A DNA stretch of 12,993 bases from an uncultured Ilumatobacter sp. GTDB taxonomy: Bacteria > Actinomycetota > Acidimicrobiia > Acidimicrobiales > Ilumatobacteraceae. The translations under genes were made by a program, and so were the position numbers. The DNA lies in contig CALCXK010000003.1 in assembly GCA_937905835.1 (NCBI GenBank), forward strand, positions 1 to 12,993. Direction: 5' to 3'. This document shows positions 6,097 to 12,993 of the stretch, in pieces. The notes beneath the pieces are model-generated. The model did no database searches and was not told the DNA's origin. It saw only the letters and a list, made by a program, of their open reading frames with translations. Each line of letters opens with the position of its first letter. Positions within the stretch are counted from its first letter, which is position 1.

Positions 6097-7515
6097 TCAG
6101 AGTTGTAGTGACTTGGTTTGAAGAAATTCTTCGATGCCGTATGGGCCATTCTCGCGGCCGTAGCCGGACTGCTTGTATCCACCGAACGGTGCGGCAATGT
6201 TGAAGCTTCCACCGTTGACGTCGACGGCGCCGGTGCGCATCCGACGGGCGACCGACATCGCACGGTCCTGGTCTGCTGACCACACGCCACCGCTCAGGCC
6301 GTAGAGGCTGTCGTTGGCGATACGCACAGCATCGTCGTCATCGTCGTACCCGATGATCGAGAGCACCGGGCCGAAGATCTCTTCCTGCGCAATGGTCATG
6401 TCGTTCGTGACGTTTGCAAACACCGTCGGCTTGACGAAGTAACCGGTCTCGCGGCCTTCAGGCTTGCCAAGGCCGCCAGCGGCTACCACCGCGCCCTCGT
6501 CGATGCCCTTCTGGATGTACTCCTGCACGCGATCCCACTGGGCTTGGCTGATCAGCGGACCGAGGTGCATGCCCTCTTCGGTCGGGTCTCCGACCTGGGT
6601 GGCCGCAACGGCGGCCGCGGCGATTTCGACGGCCTCGTCGTAGCGGCTGTTGGGGACCAGCATGCGGGTGTGCGCGGTGCAGGTCTGGCCCGAGTTGAGG
6701 AAGCAGGCAAAGACGCCTTTCGGGATCACCTTGGCGAAGTCGGCGTCGTCGAGCACGATGTTCGCCGACTTGCCGCCGAGCTCAAGAGCGACGCGCTTAA
6801 TTGTGTCAGCGGCCGACGCAGCGACCTGCTTGCCCGCACGCGATGAGCCAGTGAAACTGACCATATCGATGCCGGGGTGCGCCGAGATGGCAGCGCCGAC
6901 TGTCGTGCCATTGCCGCTGACGAGGTTGAAGACACCTGCTGGCAGGCCGACTTCGTCCATGATTTCGGCAAGAATGAATGCGTTGAGCGGTGCAATCTCT
7001 GAAGGCTTGAGCACGATCGTGCAACCGGCTGCGAGTGCGCCGCCGACCTTGCAGATGATCTGGTGCAGCGGGTAATTCCATGGCGTGATGGCACCGACCA
7101 CGCCCACTGGCTCTTTGACGACGAGGCTGTTGCCGATCTTCTCTTCGAACTCGAAGCTGTCCAGCAGCGTGGCGAACGTCGCCATGTTGCCCGCTGGAAG
7201 CCCGGCCTGGATCATGGTCGACCAGGTGATCGGCATGCCGACTTCACCGGCGATGGTCTCGGCGATCTCGGCCGAACGAGCCTGCAGCGCTTCGTTCACG
7301 CGGACGAGATACTTCTGTCGTTCTTCGACCGGAGTCTGTGACCACGTGTCGAACGCAATCCGGGCAGCTGCGACCGCCCGGTCGACGTCGCTGGCAACAC
7401 CGTCGGGGACCGAGCCCATGACTTGCTCCGTGGCGGCATTGGTGACTTCGATGCTGCCAGTCCCGTCGCTGGGGACCCAAGCACCGTCGATGTAGATGTT
7501 CTCAAAATTGCGCAT
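6097..7515 (-). CDS. NAD(P)-dependent aldehyde dehydrogenase
   Basis: This 472-residue protein has all features of the aldehyde dehydrogenase superfamily: PWN with N147, IVLKPSE at 167-173 (cofactor-binding lysine), FTGS at 221-224, LELGGKS with general base E245, GQTC with nucleophile C279 and EEIFGP at 378-383 with E379. It oxidises aldehydes to carboxylic acids; the sequence around the cysteine is that of ordinary ALDHs, not the CoA-acylating methylmalonate-semialdehyde type. The substrate is unknown. The open frame extends upstream to 7632, but that extension translates the palindromic element, and ATG 7515 fits the family N-terminus (NFENIYIDGAW). A GGGAAGG ribosome site lies about 8 nt before it. 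A weak 6-bp stem (6076-6081 with 6094-6099) overlaps the stop codon. Confidence 0.93.
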   Translation of the reverse strand: MRNFENIYIDGAWVPSDGTGSIEVTNAATEQVMGSVPDGVASDVDRAVAAARIAFDTWSQTPVEERQKYLVRVNEALQARSAEIAETIAGEVGMPITWSTMIQAGLPAGNMATFATLLDSFEFEEKIGNSLVVKEPVGVVGAITPWNYPLHQIICKVGGALAAGCTIVLKPSEIAPLNAFILAEIMDEVGLPAGVFNLVSGNGTTVGAAISAHPGIDMVSFTGSSRAGKQVAASAADTIKRVALELGGKSANIVLDDADFAKVIPKGVFACFLNSGQTCTAHTRMLVPNSRYDEAVEIAAAAVAATQVGDPTEEGMHLGPLISQAQWDRVQEYIQKGIDEGAVVAAGGLGKPEGRETGYFVKPTVFANVTNDMTIAQEEIFGPVLSIIGYDDDDDAVRIANDSLYGLSGGVWSADQDRAMSVARRMRTGAVDVNGGSFNIAAPFGGYKQSGYGRENGPYGIEEFLQTKSLQL

Positions 7516-7562
7516 CCTGACAGCCTTCCCGATTCGCGGGTCAACAAACGAAACGAGCGCAA

Positions 7563-7640
7563 AGTTACTGACGGGGTCAGGCCCCTTTCGCAACTCTTGC
7601 CACAGGTAGTTGCGAAAGGGGCCTGACCCCATACGTAACT
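7563..7640. mobile_element. 78-bp palindromic REP/MITE-like element between pgi and the aldehyde dehydrogenase
   Basis: Two 33-bp arms (7563-7595 and 7608-7640) are inverted copies with 30 of 33 positions matching; the inner 23 bp (7573-7595 against 7608-7630) match perfectly around a 12-nt loop. Each arm carries GGGGTCAGGCCCC, itself able to form a small GGGG/CCCC hairpin, so the element has the nested form of paired REP sequences. Its right edge covers the last two bases of the pgi stop codon. It has no coding capacity and could only be moved in trans. As RNA it would fold into a very stable hairpin and may end pgi transcription. It is called mobile by form; other genomic copies have not been checked. 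Confidence 0.55.
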
Positions 7641-9174
7641 ATCTGTTGGCGCGGTACCAGTTGATGAGTGCGTTGGTGCTGCTGTCGTGGGCGTCGGGGG
7701 TGGGATCGCCAGTGAGTTCTGGGGTGACCTGGTTGGCGAGCTCCTTGCCCAGTTCGACACCCCACTGGTCGTAGCTGTTCACGCCCCAGATGGTGCCCTG
7801 CACGTGCACCATGTGTTCATAGAGCGCGATGAGCTGGCCAAGCACTGACGGAGTGAGTTGCTCGGCCAGGATTACCGTGTTCGGGCGGTCGCCTTCGAAG
7901 TTCCGCCATGGCTCGGCCTCGTTCATCTGGCCGAATGCGAGCGCCTCAGACTGAGCTATCAGGTTCGCCATCAGGAGGTCGTGGTGTTCTGGGTAGTCGT
8001 GGTGCGGCTTGGCGAACCCGATGAAGTCGACGGGAACGACGCTGGTGCCCTGATGGATCAATTGGTAGAACGCGTGCTGCCCGTTGGTACCTGTCTCGCC
8101 CCACACGATTGGGCCGGTGTTGTAGTTGGCACGTTCGCCCTCGAGTGTCACCGACTTTCCGTTCGACTCCATGTCGAGCTGTTGGAGGTAGGCCGGGAAG
8201 CGCGCCAACTCGTTGGCGTATGGCAGCACCGCCTTGGTGTCGAAGCCGAGACCGTTGGTGTACCAGACCCCCAGGAGCGCCATCAGTACCGGTGCATTCT
8301 CGGCGAGCGGCGCAGTGCGGAAATGCTCGTCGATCGTGTGGAACCCTGCGAGGAATTCGCGGAACCTGCCCGGTCCGATGGCGAGCATCAACGACAGTCC
8401 GATAGCCGAGTCAACCGAGTAGCGGCCGCCGACCCAATCCCAGAACCCGAACATGTTGTTCTCGGAATCGATCCCGAAATCGGCAACGCGTTCAGCGTTG
8501 GTGGACACCGCGACAAAGTGATCGATGACAGCGTCTTCACCGAGTGCATCGACGAGCCAGCTTCGAGCGGTTCGAGCATTGGTCAGCGTTTCGACGGTCC
8601 CGAATGTTTTCGACGCAACGATGAACAGCGTTGATGCTGGGTCGGAGTCGGCAAGAACACCAGCGATGTCGGCGCCATCGATGTTGGAGACGAACGAGCA
8701 ACGCAAACGCGGGTGACGGAAGGCGCCAAGCGCCTGCTCTGCCATGGCCGGCCCCAGGTCCGACCCGCCGATGCCGATATTGACGATACGGGTGATCCGG
8801 TCGTCCGCTCGAATGCGATCAGCAAACGCCGACATCGAGTCCAGTACGGCGTGGACGTCGGGGACCACATTCTCACTATCGATCATGAAGGTCGATCCGA
8901 CTGGCATACGCAGGGCCGAATGACCCACCGCTCGATCTTCGGTGACGTTGATGTGTTCACCAGCGAACATGGCGTCGCGTCGCCCTTCGACATCGCTGTC
9001 TTGGGCTAACTCGAGCAGGGAGGCAAGAATGTCGTCGTTCAGGCGGTGCTTCGAGTAGTCGATCCGAAGATCGCCGGCTTCCACGACGTAGCGAGTCGCC
9101 CGACCTGGGTCGGTTCGGAAGAGCTCCCGGAGATGGGTGGGGTGAGCGAGATGGGCGAGCGCATCAAGATCCAT
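7639..9174 (-). CDS. pgi: Glucose-6-phosphate isomerase
   Basis: The 511-residue enzyme interconverts glucose 6-phosphate and fructose 6-phosphate. The sugar-phosphate binding motif NIGIGGSDLG is at 132-141, ASKTFGTVET at 187-196, signature 1 DWVGGRYS at 246-253, catalytic E360 and H374 in GETGTNGQHAFYQLIHQG (359-376), and signature 2 WGVNSYDQWGVELGK at 463-477 with active-site K477. It is somewhat shorter than the usual 540-550 residues, but the C-terminus (HDSSTNALINWYR) is a normal family end, so it is not truncated. ATG 9174 is preceded by TACATT with 6 nt between and no Shine-Dalgarno, suggesting a leaderless mRNA. It lies 42 bp after pgl on the same strand, so it may also be read through from pgl. 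The stop codon touches the palindromic element. Confidence 0.97.
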   Translation of the reverse strand: MDLDALAHLAHPTHLRELFRTDPGRATRYVVEAGDLRIDYSKHRLNDDILASLLELAQDSDVEGRRDAMFAGEHINVTEDRAVGHSALRMPVGSTFMIDSENVVPDVHAVLDSMSAFADRIRADDRITRIVNIGIGGSDLGPAMAEQALGAFRHPRLRCSFVSNIDGADIAGVLADSDPASTLFIVASKTFGTVETLTNARTARSWLVDALGEDAVIDHFVAVSTNAERVADFGIDSENNMFGFWDWVGGRYSVDSAIGLSLMLAIGPGRFREFLAGFHTIDEHFRTAPLAENAPVLMALLGVWYTNGLGFDTKAVLPYANELARFPAYLQQLDMESNGKSVTLEGERANYNTGPIVWGETGTNGQHAFYQLIHQGTSVVPVDFIGFAKPHHDYPEHHDLLMANLIAQSEALAFGQMNEAEPWRNFEGDRPNTVILAEQLTPSVLGQLIALYEHMVHVQGTIWGVNSYDQWGVELGKELANQVTPELTGDPTPDAHDSSTNALINWYRANR

Positions 9175-9180
9175 GCCGAC

Positions 9181-9186
9181 AATGTA
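9181..9186 (-). promoter_or_regulatory. -10 box TACATT of a probable leaderless pgi promoter
   Basis: The complement of 9181-9186 is TACATT, followed by 6 nt and the pgi ATG. It lies in the 42-bp gap after pgl, so pgi may have its own start within a pgl-pgi unit. No clear -35 is seen. Confidence 0.45.
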
Positions 9187-9216
9187 GAGGCCAGCCCATC
9201 CCCACGCCCGTGCTCC

Positions 9217-9906
9217 TCAGCCGGGCAGTTTGGCAGCAGCTGCAAGGTCGACAAACAGCGTGGTCGCTGAACGGCGAACGTGGCTGACCGGAATCGACCG
9301 ATCGCGTTCAAGCCAGCGGCGCACCATGTCGGCCTTCGACTTGCCGGTCGTGAGGATCAAGCGGCCGCGGGCATGGTTCACCGGCCCCGGGGTCAGCGTC
9401 ATCCGCCCACGACCGTTGAAGTCGCCAACCATCGCAACATCGTTCGCACTACTGACGACCGTCGCATCAGGATGAGGAACCGGCGGCCACGAGGCTGTGT
9501 GACCATCATCGCCGAGCCCGAGGTGCACAGCGTCGAACCGATCAGGCAGCGTCTCGGAGTAACGCATCGCCGCAATGCCGAGGTCGTCGCCGGCAACCGG
9601 CATCAGCATCGTCGCTGTCGGCATGAACCACAGTTGGCTGGCGTTGCGGTCTTTGTGTCCGTCGGGGGCGACGCGTTCGTCAACCTGCCAGACAGTCAGG
9701 CAGTCCCAATCGAGATCCTCATGCACGAGAGCAGCAAGCATCGATGACGCAGTCGAGCCACCACTGACGGCGAGCGAGGCACTCCCCCGACGTCTGATAG
9801 CGCCACGGAGGCGGACCGCGAGCGACCGGGCGACGTCTCCGGCCGGGTCGTCGGAGACACGAACGGAGACCGACCCATACTTGACGACGTTGACGCGCTT
9901 GGCCAC
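9217..9906 (-). CDS. pgl: 6-phosphogluconolactonase (DevB/SOL family)
   Basis: This 229-residue protein hydrolyses 6-phosphogluconolactone in the oxidative pentose phosphate pathway. It shows SGGST at 48-52 (phosphate binding), WQVDERV at 73-79 and GLGDDGHTAS at 130-139 with catalytic H136, the defining motifs of the family. The usual ASLFP after the histidine is altered to ASWPP, a mild departure close to the active site. Length is normal. It starts with GTG at 9906; no ATG or GTG nearby would keep the N-terminal strand. TAGGTT ends 6 nt before this GTG, so the mRNA may be leaderless. Glucose-6-phosphate dehydrogenase, its usual neighbour, is not in the window; pgi follows 42 bp downstream, joining the two branches that use glucose 6-phosphate. 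The gene is divergent from the rarD-like gene. Confidence 0.9.
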   Translation of the reverse strand: MAKRVNVVKYGSVSVRVSDDPAGDVARSLAVRLRGAIRRRGSASLAVSGGSTASSMLAALVHEDLDWDCLTVWQVDERVAPDGHKDRNASQLWFMPTATMLMPVAGDDLGIAAMRYSETLPDRFDAVHLGLGDDGHTASWPPVPHPDATVVSSANDVAMVGDFNGRGRMTLTPGPVNHARGRLILTTGKSKADMVRRWLERDRSIPVSHVRRSATTLFVDLAAAAKLPG

Positions 9907-9912
9907 GGCCGC

Positions 9913-9918
9913 AACCTA
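9913..9918 (-). promoter_or_regulatory. -10 box TAGGTT of a probable leaderless pgl promoter
   Basis: The complement of 9913-9918 is TAGGTT, 6 nt before the GTG start of pgl. The 70-bp gap to the divergent transporter therefore seems to hold two back-to-back promoters; a GTCGAC palindrome lies between them at 9943-9948. Confidence 0.45.
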
Positions 9919-9963
9919 GTTCGCTGTTCTGAATCCAAAGGCGTCGACAGCCCAGTCGAGGCG

Positions 9964-9969
9964 TACCGT
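9964..9969 (+). promoter_or_regulatory. -10 box TACCGT of a probable leaderless promoter for the RarD-like gene
   Basis: TACCGT ends 7 nt before the GTG start at 9977. No Shine-Dalgarno is present between them. No canonical -35 was found. Confidence 0.5.
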
Positions 9970-9976
9970 ACGGCCG

Positions 9977-10927
9977 GTGAGCGAACAGACACAACGCAAC
10001 GGGGTCCGGGTCGGCGTCGCAGCCTTTGTGCTGTGGGGCCTGCTGACCATTTACTGGAAGCAGCTTTCAGGGCTCGATGCCGTCGAACTGATTGCTTGGC
10101 GGATGTCCACCGCAGCCATCGTGATGGCCGTCGTCACGACGGTGCGCGGCACATGGCCAGCGATTGTCGCTGCCTTTCGGTCACGGGCGACCGTCGTCAG
10201 GCTGATCGCCGCCGCGCTCCTCCTCACCGCCAACTGGGGCAGCTATGTCTGGGCCGTCGTCAACGACCGTGTGATCGAAACTGCGCTCGGCTACTTCATC
10301 GCGCCGCTCGCCACGATGGCCATCGGCGTGCTCGTCTTGGGCGAGCGTGCGAATCGTGCCCAAAAGATCGCCTTCGGTTCTGCCTCCATTGCTGTCGTGA
10401 TTTTGACGGTGGGGGCAGGGCGTCCGCCATGGATCTCCCTAGTTCTGGCAGTCACGTGGAGTGCCTATGCGCTGAGTAAGCGATACGTGCCACTCGGCGC
10501 CATCGACAGCCTGACCGGCGAGACCCTGGTGTTGGTGGTTCCCGCGGCTGTGGCGCTCGTCGTCCTCTCCGGTCGAAGTAGTAGTGCGGTGAATACCGCT
10601 TCGGCGACCGACTGGGCCTTTCTGCTCGGCACCGGGTTCATCACGGCGGTCCCGCTGATGTTGTTCGCATCGGCAGCCAAGTCGATTCCGTTCACCTTGC
10701 TCGGACCACTGAACCTCATCGTCCCGGTGATCAACTTCGGTCTCGGCTGGGCGCTGTACAACGAGGCGATGCCGCTCAACCGGTTGATCGGATTTGCTTT
10801 CGTTTGGCTCGCACTGGTGGTCGTCATGACCGACAGGATCCGGCCGAACCATCGGGTCGTCCCGCCTCAACCTCAGGTCAGCAATGAGCCTGCGCCCGAC
10901 TCGACTGGTGCGGGGCTCATCACCTGA
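9977..10927 (+). CDS. rarD: RarD-type EamA/DMT-family transporter
   Basis: The 316-residue protein is strongly hydrophobic, with about ten membrane segments from residue 12 to 280, and ends in a hydrophilic Pro-rich tail in the cytoplasm or periplasm. The N-terminal WGLLTIYWKQL (about 20-30) and the middle ANWGSYVWAVVNDRVIETALGYFIAPL region (about 85-111), followed by GVLVLGER, match RarD, a subgroup of the drug/metabolite transporter superfamily. RarD was named for chloramphenicol sensitivity, but its substrate is not established; relatives export amino acids or other metabolites. The start is GTG 9977; no nearer GTG or ATG precedes the first membrane segment, and TACCGT lies 7 nt upstream. 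It is divergent from pgl by 70 bp. Family is secure; substrate unknown. Confidence 0.88.
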   Translation: MSEQTQRNGVRVGVAAFVLWGLLTIYWKQLSGLDAVELIAWRMSTAAIVMAVVTTVRGTWPAIVAAFRSRATVVRLIAAALLLTANWGSYVWAVVNDRVIETALGYFIAPLATMAIGVLVLGERANRAQKIAFGSASIAVVILTVGAGRPPWISLVLAVTWSAYALSKRYVPLGAIDSLTGETLVLVVPAAVALVVLSGRSSSAVNTASATDWAFLLGTGFITAVPLMLFASAAKSIPFTLLGPLNLIVPVINFGLGWALYNEAMPLNRLIGFAFVWLALVVVMTDRIRPNHRVVPPQPQVSNEPAPDSTGAGLIT

Positions 10928-10941
10928 CCGAATGGCGGCAG

Positions 10942-10947
10942 TATCGT
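10942..10947 (+). promoter_or_regulatory. -10 box TATCGT of a probable leaderless promoter for the DUF4333-like lipoprotein
   Basis: TATCGT ends 7 nt before ATG 10955, matching the spacing at the other leaderless candidates in this window. This favours ATG 10955 over the adjacent GTG 10952. Confidence 0.5.
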
Positions 10948-10954
10948 TGGGGTG

Positions 10955-11257
10955 ATGGAGTTATCTTCCCGCCGTGTCGCGGAGCTGCTGAGCTTGTTCG
11001 TCGCGAGCATCATGTTGACAGGATGTTTCACCTCGACGGCCGACTTCAAGTCAGATGCAGAGGCGTTCATCGCCGACAAGGTCGCTGCCGAATTGGATGT
11101 AGTTTTCACATCGGTCAACTGCAATTCGCCTCTCGATCAGGATGTCGGCGCCGGGTTCGCGTGCACGGCGCTCACCTTGGACGGTGGCGTGTATGAGTTC
11201 AACAATGTGATCGACAAACCCGGCGAGTTCACGGTCAACATCTCGCGCCGCCCCTGA
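10955..11257 (+). CDS. Small secreted lipoprotein with a DUF4333-like domain
   Basis: The 100-residue product starts with a signal peptide (basic SSRR at 4-7, then LLSLFVASIM) ending in lipobox LTGC with C24 as the lipid-anchored residue, so it should be exported and attached to the membrane. The rest resembles the DUF4333 fold of actinobacterial lipoproteins: an amphipathic helix (AEAFIADKVAAELDV), then two cysteines, C56 in SVNCNSPL and C70 in GAGFACTAL, in the spacing typical of that family and probably bonded, then short strands. DUF4333 has no known function. Start ATG 10955 is chosen for the TATCGT box 7 nt upstream; GTG 10952 would add one residue. It begins 27 bp after the transporter gene. 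The DUF4333 call is by pattern only. Confidence 0.75.
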   Translation: MELSSRRVAELLSLFVASIMLTGCFTSTADFKSDAEAFIADKVAAELDVVFTSVNCNSPLDQDVGAGFACTALTLDGGVYEFNNVIDKPGEFTVNISRRP

Positions 11258-11355
11258 CCAGCATGGGTCCTGCCGCCGACACAACGGAAATTCAAGGCCT
11301 CAACGACGCCTCTCTGACCGGATGATTTCAAACACCACAATCCGCAACCAATGAC

Positions 11356-11359
11356 AGGA
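11356..11359 (+). promoter_or_regulatory. Shine-Dalgarno AGGA deciding the start of the second lipoprotein
   Basis: AGGA lies 9 nt before ATG 11369. The earlier in-frame ATG 11351 lacks a ribosome site and would put six non-basic residues before the signal peptide. Confidence 0.5.
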
Positions 11360-11368
11360 CTCACCTTC

Positions 11369-11632
11369 ATGAACAAGACATTCACCGCCTTCCTCGCCGT
11401 CGGCGCACTCGGACTCGCAGCTTGCGGCGGGGTTGACCGCGATGGCACCCGTGATCAGTTCATCGGCGACGTGGAAAAGCAGGGCTACACGACGGACGGC
11501 CCCTGCATTGACAGGGTCCTTGCCGACTACTCCGACGGTGACATCGAAGCGCTGTCCGACGGCTCGGAGAACGAAAACACCCAAGCGTTGGCCAAAGATT
11601 TGATTGCCTGCACCAACTTGGTCGGAGGCTGA
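11369..11632 (+). CDS. Small lipoprotein of unknown function
   Basis: The 87-residue product begins MNKTFTAFLAVGALGLAACGG: one lysine, a hydrophobic stretch and lipobox LAAC with C19, a clear lipoprotein signal. The mature part is acidic (DRDGTRDQFIGDVEKQ, then DYSDGDIEALSDGSENEN) and contains two further cysteines, C46 and C81, likely to form a disulfide outside the cell. I do not recognise the family; short Cys-containing lipoproteins with a helix-DxD-helix layout are frequent in Acidimicrobiia. It lies 111 bp after the first lipoprotein on the same strand and before a strong terminator, so the two may share a transcript. Start ATG 11369 is set by AGGA at 11356-11359; ATG 11351 is the alternative. 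Confidence 0.72.
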   Translation: MNKTFTAFLAVGALGLAACGGVDRDGTRDQFIGDVEKQGYTTDGPCIDRVLADYSDGDIEALSDGSENENTQALAKDLIACTNLVGG

Positions 11633-11660
11633 TCATCTCGCCGACGTAACCGAAAACGAC

Positions 11661-11701
11661 CAACGGCCGCCGGTTCCCTCGGAGGGGACCGGCGGCCGTT
11701 G
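11661..11701. terminator. Strong bidirectional intrinsic terminator
   Basis: A 14-bp perfect GC-rich stem (11661-11674 with 11688-11701) is extended by a T-G wobble and three C-G pairs around loop TCGGA (11679-11683). AAAA at 11653-11656 and TTTT at 11705-11708 give a T-run beyond the stem in both directions. It lies between the lipoprotein gene (plus) and the substrate-binding protein gene (minus), so it can end both transcripts. Confidence 0.88.
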
Positions 11702-11740
11702 CCATTTTCAGGTAGTCAGCCCGTCAGACGGGCAGGTGGA

Positions 11741-12993
11741 TCAGCTTCCGTAAGCGCCGCCGGCGCCTTCGAAGTCGACCAGGTCACCGGTCGGCACGAA
11801 TGCGAGTGCGCCATCGACGATGGACACCCGCTGCAGCTGGGCCGATTCGGTCCAGTATGCGTCGTTCACACCGTCGAGCTTGAGCGTGCCACCCAGCAGG
11901 CTGTCGTTCGTGTAATCAGAGTTCCAGACAGCAGCCATCAGGTTGACGCGGTTGAGGCCGCCTTCCAGAGCAGCTGCCGAGCGAAGCACGTCGACGAGGA
12001 ACTCGCCGTACAGGATGCCGGTGGAGTACGAACCGTCGGCGCACGTGACGTTGCCGTATTCGGCAAGAATGCGCTCGATCTCGATGATCTTCGGATCGGC
12101 GGCCCAAACCGGGTCACCACAGACCTTGTTCGAGTTCGCCAAGATCGGGCCGGCGTTGTCGGCTGCGAGTGTTTCCACAGCTCCTTGGACCGGCGCGAAG
12201 AACGACGAGAGGTTGTTGCAGGTGTACGACATGTACGTGGTCGGACGCCATTCGGACGCCGCGAGCACTGCCGTCGACTGCGAGCAGAACTTCGACGTGG
12301 TACCCGCAAGGAACACGTCAGCTCCAGTTGCTGCGAGCGTGGTCATTTCGTTGGTGACGTCGGCGCCTGCCGGGTCGTGAAGTTGCTCAGAGACGACCTC
12401 GAGGCCGGCGCAAGCTTCTGAGCCGTTGAGTGTCTGCTGGTAGGTCTTACCGAAGTCGTTGTTCATGATCAGGGCGGCAACAGTGGCGTTTTCGCCGATG
12501 TTGGCCTTGACGTCGGCGCACCAGATTTCGGTCTCGGTGACGTAGTTCAAGATGTTGCCGACGGTCCATGGGAAGTTCGCCGGGTCGCCCCAGAACGGGA
12601 ATCCCGACGAGTTGAACAGCTGCGGGACACATGCCTCATCAGTGATGGGGCGGATCGCGTAGTTGATCGGCGTGCCGATGTTGTGGGCGAGTGCGAACAC
12701 GTCGTCGGAGTCGAGCATTTCTTCGACGTTGGCCACGGCGCGACCAGCTTCGTAGCCGTCGTCCTTGGCGACCAGGACGAGGTCTTTACCATCGATCGGA
12801 TCGGTGTCGTTGATGAAGTCGAAGTACATTCGCATGCCTTCGCCGATAGCACCGAACGCAGCGAGTGCGCCGGACTGCGGCAGGGTCTGGCCGATGCGGA
12901 TCTCGTCGCCGTCGACACCCTGTGTTGCGCTCCAGTCGTCGGGGCAGTCGCCGAGTGCCAGCGTGGTGCCAGCAGCGACAACGACATCGCCTT
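11741..12993 (-). CDS. ABC transporter substrate-binding protein, LivJ/branched-chain amino-acid type (partial)
   Basis: The frame is open from the stop at 11741 to the right edge, giving about 417 codons with the start and signal peptide outside the window. Reading upstream from MRMYFDFIND, the protein continues with GDEIRIGQTLPQSGALAAFG, the first strand and ligand loop of type I periplasmic binding proteins (Peripla_BP_6), then IGEGMRMYFDFINDTDPIDGK. Later parts fit the two-lobe fold: VLVAKDDGYEAGRAVANVEEML, NATVAALIMNNDFGKTYQQT, ATGADVFLAGTTSKF and GILYGEFLVDVLRSAAALEGGLNR. Several cysteines (CADV, ACAGL, KFCSQS, YTCNN, VCGD, VTCAD) suggest disulfides in an exported protein. It would deliver amino acids or similar small molecules to a membrane permease; the ligand is not predictable. 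Permease and ATPase genes are not in the window. Confidence 0.88.
   Translation of the reverse strand, partial: GDVVVAAGTTLALGDCPDDWSATQGVDGDEIRIGQTLPQSGALAAFGAIGEGMRMYFDFINDTDPIDGKDLVLVAKDDGYEAGRAVANVEEMLDSDDVFALAHNIGTPINYAIRPITDEACVPQLFNSSGFPFWGDPANFPWTVGNILNYVTETEIWCADVKANIGENATVAALIMNNDFGKTYQQTLNGSEACAGLEVVSEQLHDPAGADVTNEMTTLAATGADVFLAGTTSKFCSQSTAVLAASEWRPTTYMSYTCNNLSSFFAPVQGAVETLAADNAGPILANSNKVCGDPVWAADPKIIEIERILAEYGNVTCADGSYSTGILYGEFLVDVLRSAAALEGGLNRVNLMAAVWNSDYTNDSLLGGTLKLDGVNDAYWTESAQLQRVSIVDGALAFVPTGDLVDFEGAGGAYGS

Noticed and set aside
7516..7632. N-terminal extension of the aldehyde dehydrogenase
   Set aside because: It translates the palindromic element; family homology and a ribosome site support ATG 7515.
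7639..9174. pgi truncated by the palindromic element
   Set aside because: The C-terminus ends in the normal family sequence (HDSSTNALINWYR) and all active-site residues are present.
11719..11733. Small hairpin GCCCGT-CAG-ACGGGC near the end of the substrate-binding gene
   Set aside because: Only 6 bp with no T-run; the terminator at 11661-11701 is far stronger.

Overview
The window looks like ordinary chromosome from a moderately high-GC actinobacterium, most likely Acidimicrobiia (Ilumatobacter-like). The clues are paired WYL regulators of the PafB/PafC type, an HU protein next to a lysine/alanine/proline-rich tail of the mycobacterial HupB type, a PIN-PhoH fusion ATPase, small actinobacterial-style lipoproteins, and several genes that appear to be translated from leaderless mRNAs. 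This placement is inferred from protein style; there is no rRNA or other marker in the window.

Layout. 1-387 (minus): an HU-family DNA-binding protein, followed by a separate KKAPAKKKAVA-repeat ORF that runs off the left edge. 388-709: an AT-richer intergenic region with inverted repeats. 710-2800 (plus): a PIN-PhoH ATPase, then a DEDDh exonuclease. 2794-5982 (minus): a compact four-gene run read as hbd, a stand-alone cobalamin-binding protein, pafB and pafC; the pafC end overlaps the exonuclease end tail to tail. 6097-7515 (minus): an NAD(P)-dependent aldehyde dehydrogenase. 7563-7640: a 78-bp near-perfect palindrome resembling a REP/MITE-type element. 7639-9906 (minus): glucose-6-phosphate isomerase (pgi) and 6-phosphogluconolactonase (pgl). 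9977-10927 (plus): a RarD-type EamA transporter. 10955-11632 (plus): two small lipoproteins, the first DUF4333-like. 11661-11701: a strong bidirectional terminator. 11741-12993 (minus): an ABC-type amino-acid (LivJ-like) substrate-binding protein, incomplete at its N-terminus.

The genes cover nucleoid structure, RNA/DNA processing, DNA-damage transcription control (PafBC), acyl-CoA metabolism, sugar-phosphate metabolism and transport. I see no defence island, prophage, CRISPR array or complete transposon. The signals most worth following are: (1) an HU body and its basic tail encoded as two ORFs; (2) a TANNNT box 6-7 nt before the start codon of six genes, which suggests leaderless transcripts; (3) a partial PafBC-type promoter motif before the exonuclease that converges on pafBC; (4) pafBC apparently carried on a metabolic transcript; and (5) the 78-bp palindrome abutting the pgi stop codon.
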